Positions 27,183 to 37,687 of a stretch of 42,332 nucleotides of DNA are shown here, piece by piece. Source of the DNA: an uncultured Eubacteriaceae bacterium (GTDB lineage: Bacteria > Bacillota > Clostridia > Lachnospirales > CAG-274); the NCBI GenBank assembly GCA_946495765.1, contig CAMMEG010000003.1, forward strand, positions 1 through 42,332, in the 5' to 3' direction. How positions within the stretch are numbered: the first letter of the stretch is position 1; each line of letters starts with the position of its first letter. The translations under genes and the position numbers were made by a program. The notes beneath the pieces were generated by a model. It was not told the DNA's origin, did not search any database, and was given only the letters and a program-made list of their open reading frames with translations.

Positions 27183-28334
27183 TTATTTTTTTATTTTTAA
27201 AAACTTATTATTTTTTATATAAACTCTAGGTATTCTTTTACCTATATTACATACTATTTCATAATTTATAGTATTTTGTAAATTAGCAAGTTCTTCTGCT
27301 GTTATATAATTATTATTATCTTCACCCATAAGAGTAACTATATCTCCTTGTTTTACATTCTGTATACAAGTTATATCTATCATAAATTGATCCATACAAA
27401 TATTACCTATAATATTTGCGTATTCACCATTTATTAAAACTCTAGCTCTATTACTTAATATTCTTGCATATCCATCTGCATAACCAACTGGTATAGTTGC
27501 TATTTTAGTTTTTTTATTAGTAAAATATGTACGACAATAACTAACACTAACCTCTGGCTCTATTTCCTTAACAAAACTTATATGTGTTTTTAAACTCATA
27601 GCTGGCTTTAATTTTATATTTTCTAAAACTTGATTTGAAGGATACATTCCATATAATATAATACCAGCTCTTACCATATCAAGACTATATCCTTCTATAT
27701 CTAATATAGCTCCACTATTAGATACATGCTTAATAATATTACTAATACCTTTTTCCTCTAGCTTTTTAATAACCCACATATATTTTTTAAACTGCTCTTT
27801 TGTAAAAGTTTTATCTTTCATATCCGATGTTGCAAAATGTGTAAATATACCTGTTATATTTATATAAGGTAAATTTTTTATATCCAATATTTCACTTATA
27901 CTTTCATCTGTTGGGAAAAATCCTAATCTAGACATGCCTGTATCTATTTTTATATGTATGTCAACACTTTTTTTAATTTTTTTTGCTTCATCGGATAATT
28001 TTTTAGCCATTTCAAATGAAAATACAGTTTGAGTTATATCATATTTTATAACTTGTAAAAGTTTATGTTCTATTGTATGACCTAAAATTAAAATAGGTTC
28101 AAATATATTATTTTTCCTAAGTTCTATTGCTTCATCTATTATAGCCACTCCTAACCAATCTGCTCCATTATAAAGTGCTGTTTTAGCGACTTCTACTGCT
28201 CCATGTCCATAGGCATCTGCTTTTACTACTGCCATTATTTTTGTTTTTTTGTTTACTTTTTCTCTAATATTAGTCATATTATAAGCTATGTTATCTAAAT
28301 TTATTTCTGCTATTACTCTTTCATAATCTATCAT
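27183..28334 (-). CDS. alr: Alanine racemase
   Basis: VKADAYGHGAVEVAK PLP-lysine motif; VRAGIILYGMYPS; GNICMDQFMIDIT. Confidence 0.97.
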   Translation of the reverse strand: MIDYERVIAEINLDNIAYNMTNIREKVNKKTKIMAVVKADAYGHGAVEVAKTALYNGADWLGVAIIDEAIELRKNNIFEPILILGHTIEHKLLQVIKYDITQTVFSFEMAKKLSDEAKKIKKSVDIHIKIDTGMSRLGFFPTDESISEILDIKNLPYINITGIFTHFATSDMKDKTFTKEQFKKYMWVIKKLEEKGISNIIKHVSNSGAILDIEGYSLDMVRAGIILYGMYPSNQVLENIKLKPAMSLKTHISFVKEIEPEVSVSYCRTYFTNKKTKIATIPVGYADGYARILSNRARVLINGEYANIIGNICMDQFMIDITCIQNVKQGDIVTLMGEDNNNYITAEELANLQNTINYEIVCNIGKRIPRVYIKNNKFLKIKK

Positions 28335-28370
28335 ATATTATCACCCTCTAAAGTTATATAATATATAATA

Positions 28371-29015
28371 CTAACTTTTTATCTCATTTGCAATATTTTC
28401 TACATTAAATTTACTATCTTGTATTTCTGGATTATAAACAAAATTATTATATGTAACTAATATACGTTCTTTTCCATCAATATCATATATAACAAGTTTT
28501 TCTGGTACTTTTGTTTCATTATTTATAAAAAGTTTTTCACTGTCAAAATATTTATTGCTACCAGGTATTTTAGCCTCTAATATTGTATATATACTTTCAT
28601 CCATATTAGCTGTTTCTAAAGCTATATCTTTACTTTTTAGATGATTTTCTAAAAATGTAAAAAGACTTATTTCTTTTCTTTCCATTTTATCTTTATCACC
28701 TACAGATATTTTACTATCTAAGATAGGATTATATTGCCATACCATATTACCATCAAAAAGTATTATATTTCCCTTTACACTATCTGGTGAAATTGTTTCT
28801 ATAATGTATCTTCCATCATTTTTGGCTTGTTGGTTTATTATATATTTGTTTTCTCCTTTATTAGAATAAAATGTTACCTCTGCCTCACAAGAATAAGACT
28901 CCATATTAACAAGTTTATCTTGTATAGTAGCATATTCGTTTGTATCACTTGCCTTTGAACAACCAGCTAAAGCAAGTACAAACATAATAAAAAAAGATTT
29001 TTTTAATAATTTCAT
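28371..29015 (-). CDS. LolA-fold lipoprotein, germination lipoprotein GerS-like
   Basis: Lipobox LALAGCS; LolA-like NYIINQQAKNDGRYIIETISP...VWQYNP; position directly upstream of alr as in the gerS-alr2 locus of C. difficile. Confidence 0.7.
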   Translation of the reverse strand: MKLLKKSFFIMFVLALAGCSKASDTNEYATIQDKLVNMESYSCEAEVTFYSNKGENKYIINQQAKNDGRYIIETISPDSVKGNIILFDGNMVWQYNPILDSKISVGDKDKMERKEISLFTFLENHLKSKDIALETANMDESIYTILEAKIPGSNKYFDSEKLFINNETKVPEKLVIYDIDGKERILVTYNNFVYNPEIQDSKFNVENIANEIKS

Positions 29016-29089
29016 ATTATTCTCCTTTAATATTTTTAATATAAATATACTAAAAAAATCTTATTGTATGCTTATTATTTTTTATTTTA

Positions 29090-29410
29090 TTAATTATAAA
29101 CCCTTATATTACATGTATTTAAGTGATAAAATCTCAATAATATAAAATATGAAACTAATAAATTATTATTTGTAATATTATTTAATGTCGAGAGCAATAC
29201 CACATATGATATACATAAATTAGAGTTACTTATGTGAGCTAAAGAGTTATCTTTTAATTCTGTAATATATTTAACATATTTTAAAATAAATTCATTTTCT
29301 TCAGAAACAAATATAAGTATAAAAAGGTCATCATTATTTGCTAAATTTATAATCTTCTCTGCTTCAGAATAATCTATTACATAATAATAATCAATATATG
29401 TATAACAAAT
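29090..29410 (-). pseudogene. Stop-free 106-codon minus-strand frame without a usable start codon; probable truncated gene remnant
   Basis: ICYTYIDYYYVIDYSEAEKIINLANNDDLFILIFVSEENEFILKYVKYITELKDNSLAHISNSNLCISYVVLLSTLNNITNNNLLVSYFILLRFYHLNTCNIRVYN*. Confidence 0.45.
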
Positions 29411-29595
29411 TTAGAGAAAATTTAAAATATTTAAAGTTTTTATATTTATGATTTTTCACATATTTTTTTAATTACTTTACACATATTTATAATATTAATA
29501 TTATAATTTTTATTATTAATTTATATGTGCTGAATTTTTATTCAAAATCAATTTTTAATAAATATACCAATAATAGAAATAGCTTAATTGTATCA

Positions 29596-29645
29596 ATAAA
29601 AACACTTATAACTTATTTCCATAATAAATTATAAGTGTTTTTTAT
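29596..29645 (-). terminator. Intrinsic terminator downstream of the methionine gamma-lyase-like gene
   Basis: AAAACACTTATAA...TTATAAGTGTTTTTT. Confidence 0.8.
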
Positions 29646-30937
29646 TATAAACCTAAATTTATACCCTTTTTATACATTTCATCTATTGCCAGAATTATAC
29701 CTATTTTGCTGTGAAACCACGTAAGTCCTCCTTGCATATAAACTGTATAAGGGCTCTTTATAGGAGCGTCTGCACTAAGTTCAATAGATGAACCTTGAAC
29801 AAAAGCACCTGCAGCCATTATAACAGGACAGTCATATCCAGGCATATCCCACGGCTCTGGAACAACAAAGCTATCAACTGGTGCTCCTTTTTGTATACCT
29901 TGACAAAAGGCTATTACTTTATCTTTGTCATTCATTTGTATAGCTTGCACTATATCACTACGTTTTTCTAAAGGTTTAGGCATTACGTCATATCCTAAAT
30001 CTTCAAATATTTTAGCACAAAATACTGCACCCTTTAAGCTAGATGCTACCACTGTTGGAGCTAAAAACAAGCCTTGTATTAAAGCTCCACTCAAACCTAA
30101 AGAAGGTCCTACCTCCTTACCTAAACCTGGAGCAGTAAGTCTATATGCACAGTTATCTACATATTCTTTTTTCCCTACTATATATCCTCCAACTGGTGCA
30201 AGTCCACCTCCTGGATTTTTTATTAATGAACCTACTACTAAATCCGCGCCTACTTCTGTTGGTTCTATAATGTCTACAAATTCACCATAACAATTGTCTA
30301 CCATACATATAATATCTCGTCTAGTACTTTTTACTATATCTATTATTTTTTTAATTTCATCTAATGTAAGACTAGGACGATAGCTATATCCTTTAGAACG
30401 TTGTATAGTAACCATTTTTGTTTTAGCTGTTATATTTTTAGCTATATTATCAAAGTCTACTCTTCCATCTTCTAATAGTTCAAGTTGTCTATAAGCTATA
30501 CCGTGTTCTTTTAGAGAACCTTTTGTTTCTCTAGCGTGCCCTATAACCCCCTCTAATGTATCATATGGCTTACCTACTGGAGAAAAAAGTTCATCTTTAT
30601 ATCTTAAATTACCAAATAAGGCTACTGTTAATGCGTGTGTACCCGATATTATTTGTGGTCTTACTAATGCACTTTCTGCATTAAATACGTCTTTATATAT
30701 TTCTTCTAAAGTATCTCTTCCTAAATCATCATATCCATATCCTGTTGTCATACCAAAATGACAGTCACTAAGTTTATTTTTTTGCATAGCTTGTAATACT
30801 TTATATTGATTTATTTCAGCATTTTTATCTATAATTTGAAATACATTTTTTATACTTTCTTCGGATTTTTTACAAAAATTTAAAACTTTTTCATCTACAT
30901 TAAACTTATCTTTTATATAATTATATGCTATGTCCAT
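29645..30937 (-). CDS. PLP-dependent methionine gamma-lyase family / aluminium resistance protein
   Basis: FGMTTGYGYDDLGRDTLEEIYKDVF, VRPQIISGTHALTVALFGNLR, GSLIKNPGGGLAPVGGYI. Confidence 0.93.
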   Translation of the reverse strand: MDIAYNYIKDKFNVDEKVLNFCKKSEESIKNVFQIIDKNAEINQYKVLQAMQKNKLSDCHFGMTTGYGYDDLGRDTLEEIYKDVFNAESALVRPQIISGTHALTVALFGNLRYKDELFSPVGKPYDTLEGVIGHARETKGSLKEHGIAYRQLELLEDGRVDFDNIAKNITAKTKMVTIQRSKGYSYRPSLTLDEIKKIIDIVKSTRRDIICMVDNCYGEFVDIIEPTEVGADLVVGSLIKNPGGGLAPVGGYIVGKKEYVDNCAYRLTAPGLGKEVGPSLGLSGALIQGLFLAPTVVASSLKGAVFCAKIFEDLGYDVMPKPLEKRSDIVQAIQMNDKDKVIAFCQGIQKGAPVDSFVVPEPWDMPGYDCPVIMAAGAFVQGSSIELSADAPIKSPYTVYMQGGLTWFHSKIGIILAIDEMYKKGINLGL

Positions 30938-30938
30938 T

Positions 30939-31880
30939 TTATTCTCCTTTGTGTATAAATACTTCTTTCATATAATTAGCTAAACTATTTGCCTCTTTAA
31001 AACAATTAGTGTCTATCCATATACCATTTTCTACTTGATGCTTAAACCATGTAAGTTGTCTTTTAGCAAAGTGCCTTGTATCCCTTTTTATTATTTCTAT
31101 TGCATAATCTAGGCTATACTCATTTTCTAAATATTTTATTATCTCTTTATATCCTATTCCTTGCATAGATATAAGGTCTTTTTTATATCCTTTATCTAAA
31201 AGAGATTTAACTTCTTCTACAAGCCCCTCTTCTATCATTATATCTACTCTTAAATTTATTCTATTATATAACTTTTCTCTATCCATATTTAATATAAAAA
31301 ATGTAGTGTCATATGCTTTTTCTTTCTGTTTTTCTTTTTCATTATGTTTAGATATTAACTCACCTGTAAGTTTATAATATTCTAAAGCTCTTATTACTTT
31401 TTTTGTATTATTTTTATGTATAGCCTCTGCTGAGGCTTTATCTATTTCTTTTAGCATATTATGCAAAAATTCATTTCCTTTATCTATAGTTATTTGTTCT
31501 AACTCTTTTCTATATGTATCATCTTTTTTAGTTTCTGTAAAATCGTTATTATATATTACAGAATTTATATAAAATCCTGTACCTCCTACTAAAATAGGAA
31601 TTTTTCCTTTATTATGTATTTTTTCTATATACTTTGTTGCCCTATTTTTAAAAACTGCAATAGAAAATTCTTCATCAGGATAAAATTCATCTATAAGATA
31701 ATGTTTTATACCCTCCATTTCTTCTTTTTTTATTTTTGCCGTTCCTATATCCATATATTTATATACTTGCATACTATCTGCCGATATTATCTCACCGTTT
31801 ATCTTTTTAGCTAATAAAACAGATGATGCTGTTTTTCCACAAGCTGTAGGGCCTGCAATAACTATAAGTGGTTTTTTCAT
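30939..31880 (-). CDS. miaA: tRNA dimethylallyltransferase
   Basis: IAGPTACGKTASSVLLAKKINGEIISADSMQVYKYMDIGTAK; KRDTRHFAKRQLTWFK. Confidence 0.97.
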   Translation of the reverse strand: MKKPLIVIAGPTACGKTASSVLLAKKINGEIISADSMQVYKYMDIGTAKIKKEEMEGIKHYLIDEFYPDEEFSIAVFKNRATKYIEKIHNKGKIPILVGGTGFYINSVIYNNDFTETKKDDTYRKELEQITIDKGNEFLHNMLKEIDKASAEAIHKNNTKKVIRALEYYKLTGELISKHNEKEKQKEKAYDTTFFILNMDREKLYNRINLRVDIMIEEGLVEEVKSLLDKGYKKDLISMQGIGYKEIIKYLENEYSLDYAIEIIKRDTRHFAKRQLTWFKHQVENGIWIDTNCFKEANSLANYMKEVFIHKGE

Positions 31881-31911
31881 AGTCTACCTCTTTAATAATT
31901 TTATTATAGTG

Positions 31912-31958
31912 AAAAGGCTTTTTGTCAAAAGTTAAAACAAACTAATTGACAAAAAGCC
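31912..31958 (-). terminator. Intrinsic terminator downstream of rpmB
   Basis: GGCTTTTTGTCAA...TTGACAAAAAGCC; RNA 3' end on the minus strand is T-rich. Confidence 0.75.
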
Positions 31959-31965
31959 CAAAATA

Positions 31966-32166
31966 TTATATCGCACGAGTAACTTTATTAGAACGTAAAC
32001 ATCTTGTACAAATATTGATAGATTTTACAGTCCCATTTTCAATAATTTTAGTTTTCTTAACATTAGGTTTCCAAGTTCTGTTAGCACGACGAGAAACTTG
32101 GCTACGGTTAATGCTAATTCTATGACCAGTACGAACTGATTTTTCACAAATTTCACATTTAGCCAT
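31966..32166 (-). CDS. rpmB: 50S ribosomal protein L28
   Basis: MAKCEICEKSVRTGHRISINRSQVSRRANRTWKPNVKK. Confidence 0.96.
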   Translation of the reverse strand: MAKCEICEKSVRTGHRISINRSQVSRRANRTWKPNVKKTKIIENGTVKSINICTRCLRSNKVTRAI

Positions 32167-32377
32167 TGACTACACCTCCTTAATAGGTTAAAAACTCATC
32201 GTTTAAAATTATAACAGATTTTTTTAAAAAAATCAACTATTATGTAAAAATTTTTTAATATAATAAATATATACATTTATTTTTAAATTAAAAAATAATA
32301 AACTATACTTAAATTATTGATAAATATATAATTTTTGGTGTATAATATAACAAAAATCATATGGGGGTAAAATTAGT

Positions 32378-32734
32378 ATGATAAGTAGTATAGAAAATAA
32401 ATTAGGTAAAATTAATATAGAAAGTGAAGCTATTGCAAAAATAGCTGGACTTGCTACAACTGAATGTTATGGTATAGTTGGTATGGCAAGCAAAACTATG
32501 AAAGACGGTATAGTTAAACTCTTAAAAATAGAAAGCCTTACAAAAGGTGTTAAACTTCGTATTGAAGAAAATAAACTTACAATAGATTTACATATTATTG
32601 TAAAGTATGGTACAAATATAAAAGCTGTTGCCGAAACTATAATAAATACTGTAAAATACAAAGTGGAAGAAGCTACTGATATGAATGTATCTCGTATAAA
32701 CATATTTGTAGAAGGAATAAAAGTAAGTGATTAA
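32378..32734 (+). CDS. Asp23/Gls24 family envelope stress protein (YloU-like)
   Basis: ESEAIAKIAGLATTECYGIVGMASKT...; adjacent to the DAK2-domain gene as in yloU-yloV. Confidence 0.93.
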   Translation: MISSIENKLGKINIESEAIAKIAGLATTECYGIVGMASKTMKDGIVKLLKIESLTKGVKLRIEENKLTIDLHIIVKYGTNIKAVAETIINTVKYKVEEATDMNVSRINIFVEGIKVSD

Positions 32735-32752
32735 AATAGGAGGATATAAAAA

Positions 32753-34384
32753 TTGAAGTTATTAATGATAGATGGGCACAAACTTAAAAATTTTATTATA
32801 TCAGGAGCCAATAGACTTAATAAAAATAGAGAAAAAGTAGATGCATTAAATGTCTTCCCTGTTCCAGACGGAGATACTGGAACAAATATGTCTTTAACAA
32901 TCCTTTCTGCTGCAAAAGAAGTATCTAAAATAAATTCACCTAATATATATGATGTGGCTAAGGCTCTTTCTTCTGGTTCTTTAAGAGGAGCTAGAGGCAA
33001 TTCTGGTGTTATCTTATCGCAGCTTTTTAGAGGCTTTTCTAAAGCTTTAGAGGGCAAAGATATAGCTAATGCAAAAGATATAGCCAATGCCTTTACAAAA
33101 GCTATGGAAACAGCTTATAAAGCAGTTATGAAACCAAAGGAAGGCACTATACTTACTATATCTAAAGCTATAAGTGAAAAAGCTCTAGAAATGGCTAATA
33201 AAACTGAAGATATTATGGAAATGATGAAAGAAGTAGTATCTTATGCAAATAATATTTTAGACAAAACTGTAAATATGCTCCCTGAACTTAAACAAGCTGG
33301 AGTTGTAGATGCTGGTGGCAAAGGTCTATTAAATATACTAGAAGGTGGTTTATTTGATAATAATAAATATGTAGAATTAGACTTAAATCAACCTAAAGAA
33401 AACAATTTACCTAAAAATATTGAAAATATTGATATAAAATATGGTTATTGTACAGAATTTTTTATTAATATTAATAATAATAGCCATTATATAGAAAAAG
33501 ATTTAAAAAATTTTTTAGAAAGTATTGGAGATTCTATTGTATTAGCAAGTGAAGATGACTTTATCAAAATTCATGTACACACAAATAATCCAGGTAAAGT
33601 GTTAGAAAGAGCTTTATTAATTGGTAGTTTAGACAATATAAAAATAGAAAATATGAGAACACAACATACTAACCTTATCGACTTTAATGTAAAATCTGAA
33701 GATAATAAAAACCCAGAAAAAGAATTTGGTTTTGTTGCTGTATCTATTGGCGATGGCATAAATAATCTCTTTAAAGATTTTGGTGTAGATGAAATTATAC
33801 AGGGTGGGCAAACTATGAACCCTAGTATAGAAGATATTCTATTAGCTGTAGAAAAAGTTAATGCAAAAAATATATTTATATTACCTAACAATAAAAATAT
33901 TATATTAGCTGCTAAGCAAGCTAAAGAAGCATACAATAAAAAGAATATCTGTGTTATAGATACTATAAATATAGCTCAAGGGTTTACTGCTCTTACCAGT
34001 TTTTTATCTAGTTCTAGTTTAGAACAAAATATTAAAAACATGGAAAATGCAATAGCTAATGTTTCTACAGGTCAAGTTACTTTTTCGGTTAGAGAAACTA
34101 AAATCGATAATTTTGATATAAAAGAAAACGATATTCTATGTATGTTAGAAGGTAAAATTAATAATATATCTAAAGATATTCAAGAAGGTACTAAAATTCT
34201 TATAGATACTATGATAGATAAAAATGAAGATTCTAGCATTATAACTATTTATTTTGGTGAAAATATAAAAGAAGAACAGGCACTACAGTTAGAAAAATAT
34301 ATTAATGAAAAATATGATTATCTTGATATAGAGATTATATATGGTGGCCAACCTTTATATTACTATATAATATCTATTGAATAA
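32753..34384 (+). CDS. DAK2 domain protein (YloV/FakA-like fatty acid kinase), TTG start
   Basis: LNVFPVPDGDTGTNMSLT, SLRGARGNSGVILSQLFRGF, VVDAGGKGL. Confidence 0.93.
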   Translation: MKLLMIDGHKLKNFIISGANRLNKNREKVDALNVFPVPDGDTGTNMSLTILSAAKEVSKINSPNIYDVAKALSSGSLRGARGNSGVILSQLFRGFSKALEGKDIANAKDIANAFTKAMETAYKAVMKPKEGTILTISKAISEKALEMANKTEDIMEMMKEVVSYANNILDKTVNMLPELKQAGVVDAGGKGLLNILEGGLFDNNKYVELDLNQPKENNLPKNIENIDIKYGYCTEFFININNNSHYIEKDLKNFLESIGDSIVLASEDDFIKIHVHTNNPGKVLERALLIGSLDNIKIENMRTQHTNLIDFNVKSEDNKNPEKEFGFVAVSIGDGINNLFKDFGVDEIIQGGQTMNPSIEDILLAVEKVNAKNIFILPNNKNIILAAKQAKEAYNKKNICVIDTINIAQGFTALTSFLSSSSLEQNIKNMENAIANVSTGQVTFSVRETKIDNFDIKENDILCMLEGKINNISKDIQEGTKILIDTMIDKNEDSSIITIYFGENIKEEQALQLEKYINEKYDYLDIEIIYGGQPLYYYIISIE

Positions 34385-34396
34385 AACTTTATAAAT

Positions 34397-34418
34397 GGAG
34401 CTTTATAGCTCCTTTTAT
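34397..34418 (+). terminator. Short hairpin between yloV-like gene and recG, possible attenuator/weak terminator
   Basis: GGAGC-TTTATA-GCTCCTTTTATT. Confidence 0.4.
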
Positions 34419-34435
34419 TATATAAGGAGGATAAA

Positions 34436-36490
34436 ATGTTACTTTCAGATAGTATTACAAACATTAAAAATATAGGTGAAGAACGCTCCAAAAAACTCCA
34501 AAAATTAAATATATTTACTATAAATGACCTTATAGAGTATTTTCCTCGAGATTATGATGATAGAAGTAATGTTTGTAAAATAAAAGATATAGAATTAAAT
34601 AAGATAAATACTGTAAAGGGTAAAGTTATTTCTAAACCAGAAACTGTAAAAATTAAACATATATCTATTACAAAAATTCGAATAGATGATGGTAGTGATT
34701 TTTTAGAAATAGCTTGGTTTAATCAACCTTATTTAAAAAATACTATAAAATATAAAGCTGAATATATATTTACTGGTAAAGTTATACAAAAATATGGTAG
34801 AACACAAATGGAAGCTCCAGATTATGAGTTGATTGATGATAAAGAATTATTATCTAATGGTCGTATAGTACCTGTTTATGCATCTACATATAAATTTAGT
34901 CAAAAACTTTTTAGAGAGGTTATAAGTCAAACATTAAATTCTGTAAAAGACCAAATAAAAGAATTTTTACCACAAGATATTTTAAAAGAAAATAATCTTT
35001 GTAGTAGGCAATTTGCAATAGAAAATATACATTTTCCTAAAGATAATAAAAGCTTTTTTATAGCAAGAAATAGACTTGTTTTTGAGGAATTATTTTTGTT
35101 ACAAACTAAACTTTTACAAATAAAAGGTATTATGGAGCATAAAGAATGTAACATAAATATAAAAGATACAAACATAACCTCTATAAAAAATATATTACCT
35201 TTTAATCTTACAGATGCTCAAGAAAGCGTATTAAAAGACATAATATATGATTTAGGTAAAAATAAAGCTATGAACAGGCTCATACAAGGTGATGTTGGTT
35301 CTGGTAAAACAGTTATAGCACAAATTTTAGCTTATATAGCTGTAAATAATGGATATCAAGCGGCTATAATGGCTCCCACGGATGTTTTATCAAGTCAACA
35401 TTTTGAAAATTTTAAAAATATATTTGAAAAATTAAACATTAAATGTGTATTTTTATCTGGTAATCAAAAAGTTAAAGAAAAACGAGAAAACTATGAACTT
35501 ATACAAACAGGAGAAGCAAAAATAGTAGTCGGTACTCACGCTATTATTCAAGATAAAGTTATATTTAATAACTTAGGAGTTGTTATAACTGATGAACAGC
35601 ATAGATTTGGAGTTAAACAACGAGAGATTTTATCTAAAAAAGGAGAAAACCCTCACACATTAGTTATGACCGCAACTCCTATCCCCAGAACTCTAGCCCT
35701 TATTTTATATGGTGACTTAGACATATCTATTATAGACAAGCTCCCTCCTGGCAGACAAAAAATAGATACTATTTTTGTTAACTCTACATATTATCCACGA
35801 ATATATAATTTTCTTAAAAAAAACGCAGATGAAAAAAGACAATCATATATTATATGCCCTATGATAGAAGAAAACGAAAAAATGGATTTAAAAGCTGTTT
35901 TATCTTATACTCAAAAATTAAAAGAAGAAGTTTTCTTAGGTTATAATGTGGAATGTATTCACGGAAAAATGAAGACTAATGAAAAACAAGAAATAATGAA
36001 TAGGTTTTATAATGGAAATATAGATATACTTATATCTACAACTGTTATAGAAGTTGGTATAAATGTTCCTAATGCTACAATTATGATTATAGAAAATGCT
36101 GAAAGATTTGGTATATCTCAATTACACCAGCTTAGAGGTCGAGTTGGACGTGGTAGTGATAAATCTTATTGTATTCTTATAAGTGATAGTAAAAGTAAAC
36201 AGTCTAAACAAAGATTAGAAACTATGGTAAAATATAGTGATGGATTTGTTTTAAGTGAAAAAGATTTAGAACTTAGAGGCACTGGAGATTTTTTTGGTAC
36301 AAGACAACATGGTATACCCGATATGAAAATAGCTAATCTATATAAAGACATAGAAATATTAAAACAAGTACAAAAAGCCTCTATTAAGTTATATAAACAA
36401 GACCCGTTACTTTTAGATAATAAAAATAAACCCCTAAAAGAAAAAATTGACCAGTTTTTTAATACTCTTGACAATACTATATCTTTATAG
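34436..36490 (+). CDS. recG: ATP-dependent DNA helicase RecG
   Basis: RLIQGDVGSGKTVIAQ, ITDEQHRFGVKQRE, MTATPIPRTLAL, LHQLRGRVGRG. Confidence 0.97.
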   Translation: MLLSDSITNIKNIGEERSKKLQKLNIFTINDLIEYFPRDYDDRSNVCKIKDIELNKINTVKGKVISKPETVKIKHISITKIRIDDGSDFLEIAWFNQPYLKNTIKYKAEYIFTGKVIQKYGRTQMEAPDYELIDDKELLSNGRIVPVYASTYKFSQKLFREVISQTLNSVKDQIKEFLPQDILKENNLCSRQFAIENIHFPKDNKSFFIARNRLVFEELFLLQTKLLQIKGIMEHKECNINIKDTNITSIKNILPFNLTDAQESVLKDIIYDLGKNKAMNRLIQGDVGSGKTVIAQILAYIAVNNGYQAAIMAPTDVLSSQHFENFKNIFEKLNIKCVFLSGNQKVKEKRENYELIQTGEAKIVVGTHAIIQDKVIFNNLGVVITDEQHRFGVKQREILSKKGENPHTLVMTATPIPRTLALILYGDLDISIIDKLPPGRQKIDTIFVNSTYYPRIYNFLKKNADEKRQSYIICPMIEENEKMDLKAVLSYTQKLKEEVFLGYNVECIHGKMKTNEKQEIMNRFYNGNIDILISTTVIEVGINVPNATIMIIENAERFGISQLHQLRGRVGRGSDKSYCILISDSKSKQSKQRLETMVKYSDGFVLSEKDLELRGTGDFFGTRQHGIPDMKIANLYKDIEILKQVQKASIKLYKQDPLLLDNKNKPLKEKIDQFFNTLDNTISL

Positions 36491-36639
36491 CAATATTACC
36501 ATAAAATAATATTTATTACATAATTATTATTTGTATATTTTTTATAAAAATTTATTTATATTTAAAAACTTTTACTTTACTAACACACAAAAATTAGTTA
36601 TAATTAAAAAGAATAATTTAATTTGAAAGGACTGTATAT

Positions 36640-37188
36640 ATGAGAGTTATTTCTGGTTCTGCTAGAGGTTTAAAACTTAGGTCACCAGAAGGACTAAATA
36701 CTAGGCCAACTGCTGATAGAATAAAAGAATCTTTATTTAATATAATAGCTCCTTATATTTATGACTCAACTTTTTTAGATTTATTTAGTGGTAGTGGTGC
36801 TATTGGTATAGAAGCCTTGTCTAGAGGTGCTAAAGAAGCTAGTTTTGTAGATTTTGATATTAATAGTATAAATATAATAAAAACTAATATATCACTATCA
36901 AAGTTTGAACAGAAATCAAGTGTATATCACCTAGATGTTTTAGATGCAATAAACAAATTAGCTACTAAAAGTAAAAAATTTGATATAATATTTTTAGACC
37001 CTCCTTATAATAAAGGACTTTTATTGCCTACTCTAAAAAAAATAGAAGAACACAAACTATTAAAAGATGATGGTTTTATTATCTGTGAACAACATATTAA
37101 TGAACCAGAAATTGAATTAAAAACTTTATATACATATAGAATTAAAGAATATAAAATTACTAAAATAGTTTTTTTAGAGAATAAATAA
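36640..37188 (+). CDS. rsmD: 16S rRNA (guanine966-N2)-methyltransferase
   Basis: MRVISGSARGLKLRSPEGLNTRPTADRIKESLFNII, FLDLFSGSGAIGIEALSRGA, FLDPPYNKG. Confidence 0.97.
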   Translation: MRVISGSARGLKLRSPEGLNTRPTADRIKESLFNIIAPYIYDSTFLDLFSGSGAIGIEALSRGAKEASFVDFDINSINIIKTNISLSKFEQKSSVYHLDVLDAINKLATKSKKFDIIFLDPPYNKGLLLPTLKKIEEHKLLKDDGFIICEQHINEPEIELKTLYTYRIKEYKITKIVFLENK

Positions 37189-37200
37189 GGAGGTTATTTT

Positions 37201-37686
37201 TTGAAAGCAGTTTATCCAGGTAGTTTTGATCCCCCTACAAATGGTCATTTAGATATTATTACTAGAGCTAGTAAGCTTACTAATACACTTATTGTAGCTG
37301 TTTTAAATAATCCTTCAAAAAATCCTATGTTTTCTACACAAGAAAAAATAGAAATGTTAAAAGAACTTACTAAAGATATTCCTAATGTAAAAGTAGCTAG
37401 CTTTTCTGGGTTATTAGTAGACTTTTGTAAAAAAATGGATTGTAAAATAGTAATACGCGGATTGAGAGCTTTAACAGACTTTGAATATGAATTTCAAATA
37501 GCTCTTACTAATAAAACTATGAATAAAGAAATTGAAACACTTTTTATGCCAACAGATACACAAAATCTTTGGTTAAGTTCTAGTGTGGTTAAAGAGATAG
37601 CAATATTCGGTGGTAAATATGATGATATGGTACCTAAAATTGTAAAAGATAAATTAGAAAAAAAGATTAATAAAGGAGATTTTTAA
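37201..37686 (+). CDS. coaD: Pantetheine-phosphate adenylyltransferase, TTG start
   Basis: AVYPGSFDPPTNGHLDIITRAS; IRGLRALTDFEYEFQIALTN; LSSSVVKEIA. Confidence 0.97.
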   Translation: MKAVYPGSFDPPTNGHLDIITRASKLTNTLIVAVLNNPSKNPMFSTQEKIEMLKELTKDIPNVKVASFSGLLVDFCKKMDCKIVIRGLRALTDFEYEFQIALTNKTMNKEIETLFMPTDTQNLWLSSSVVKEIAIFGGKYDDMVPKIVKDKLEKKINKGDF

Positions 37687-37687
37687 T

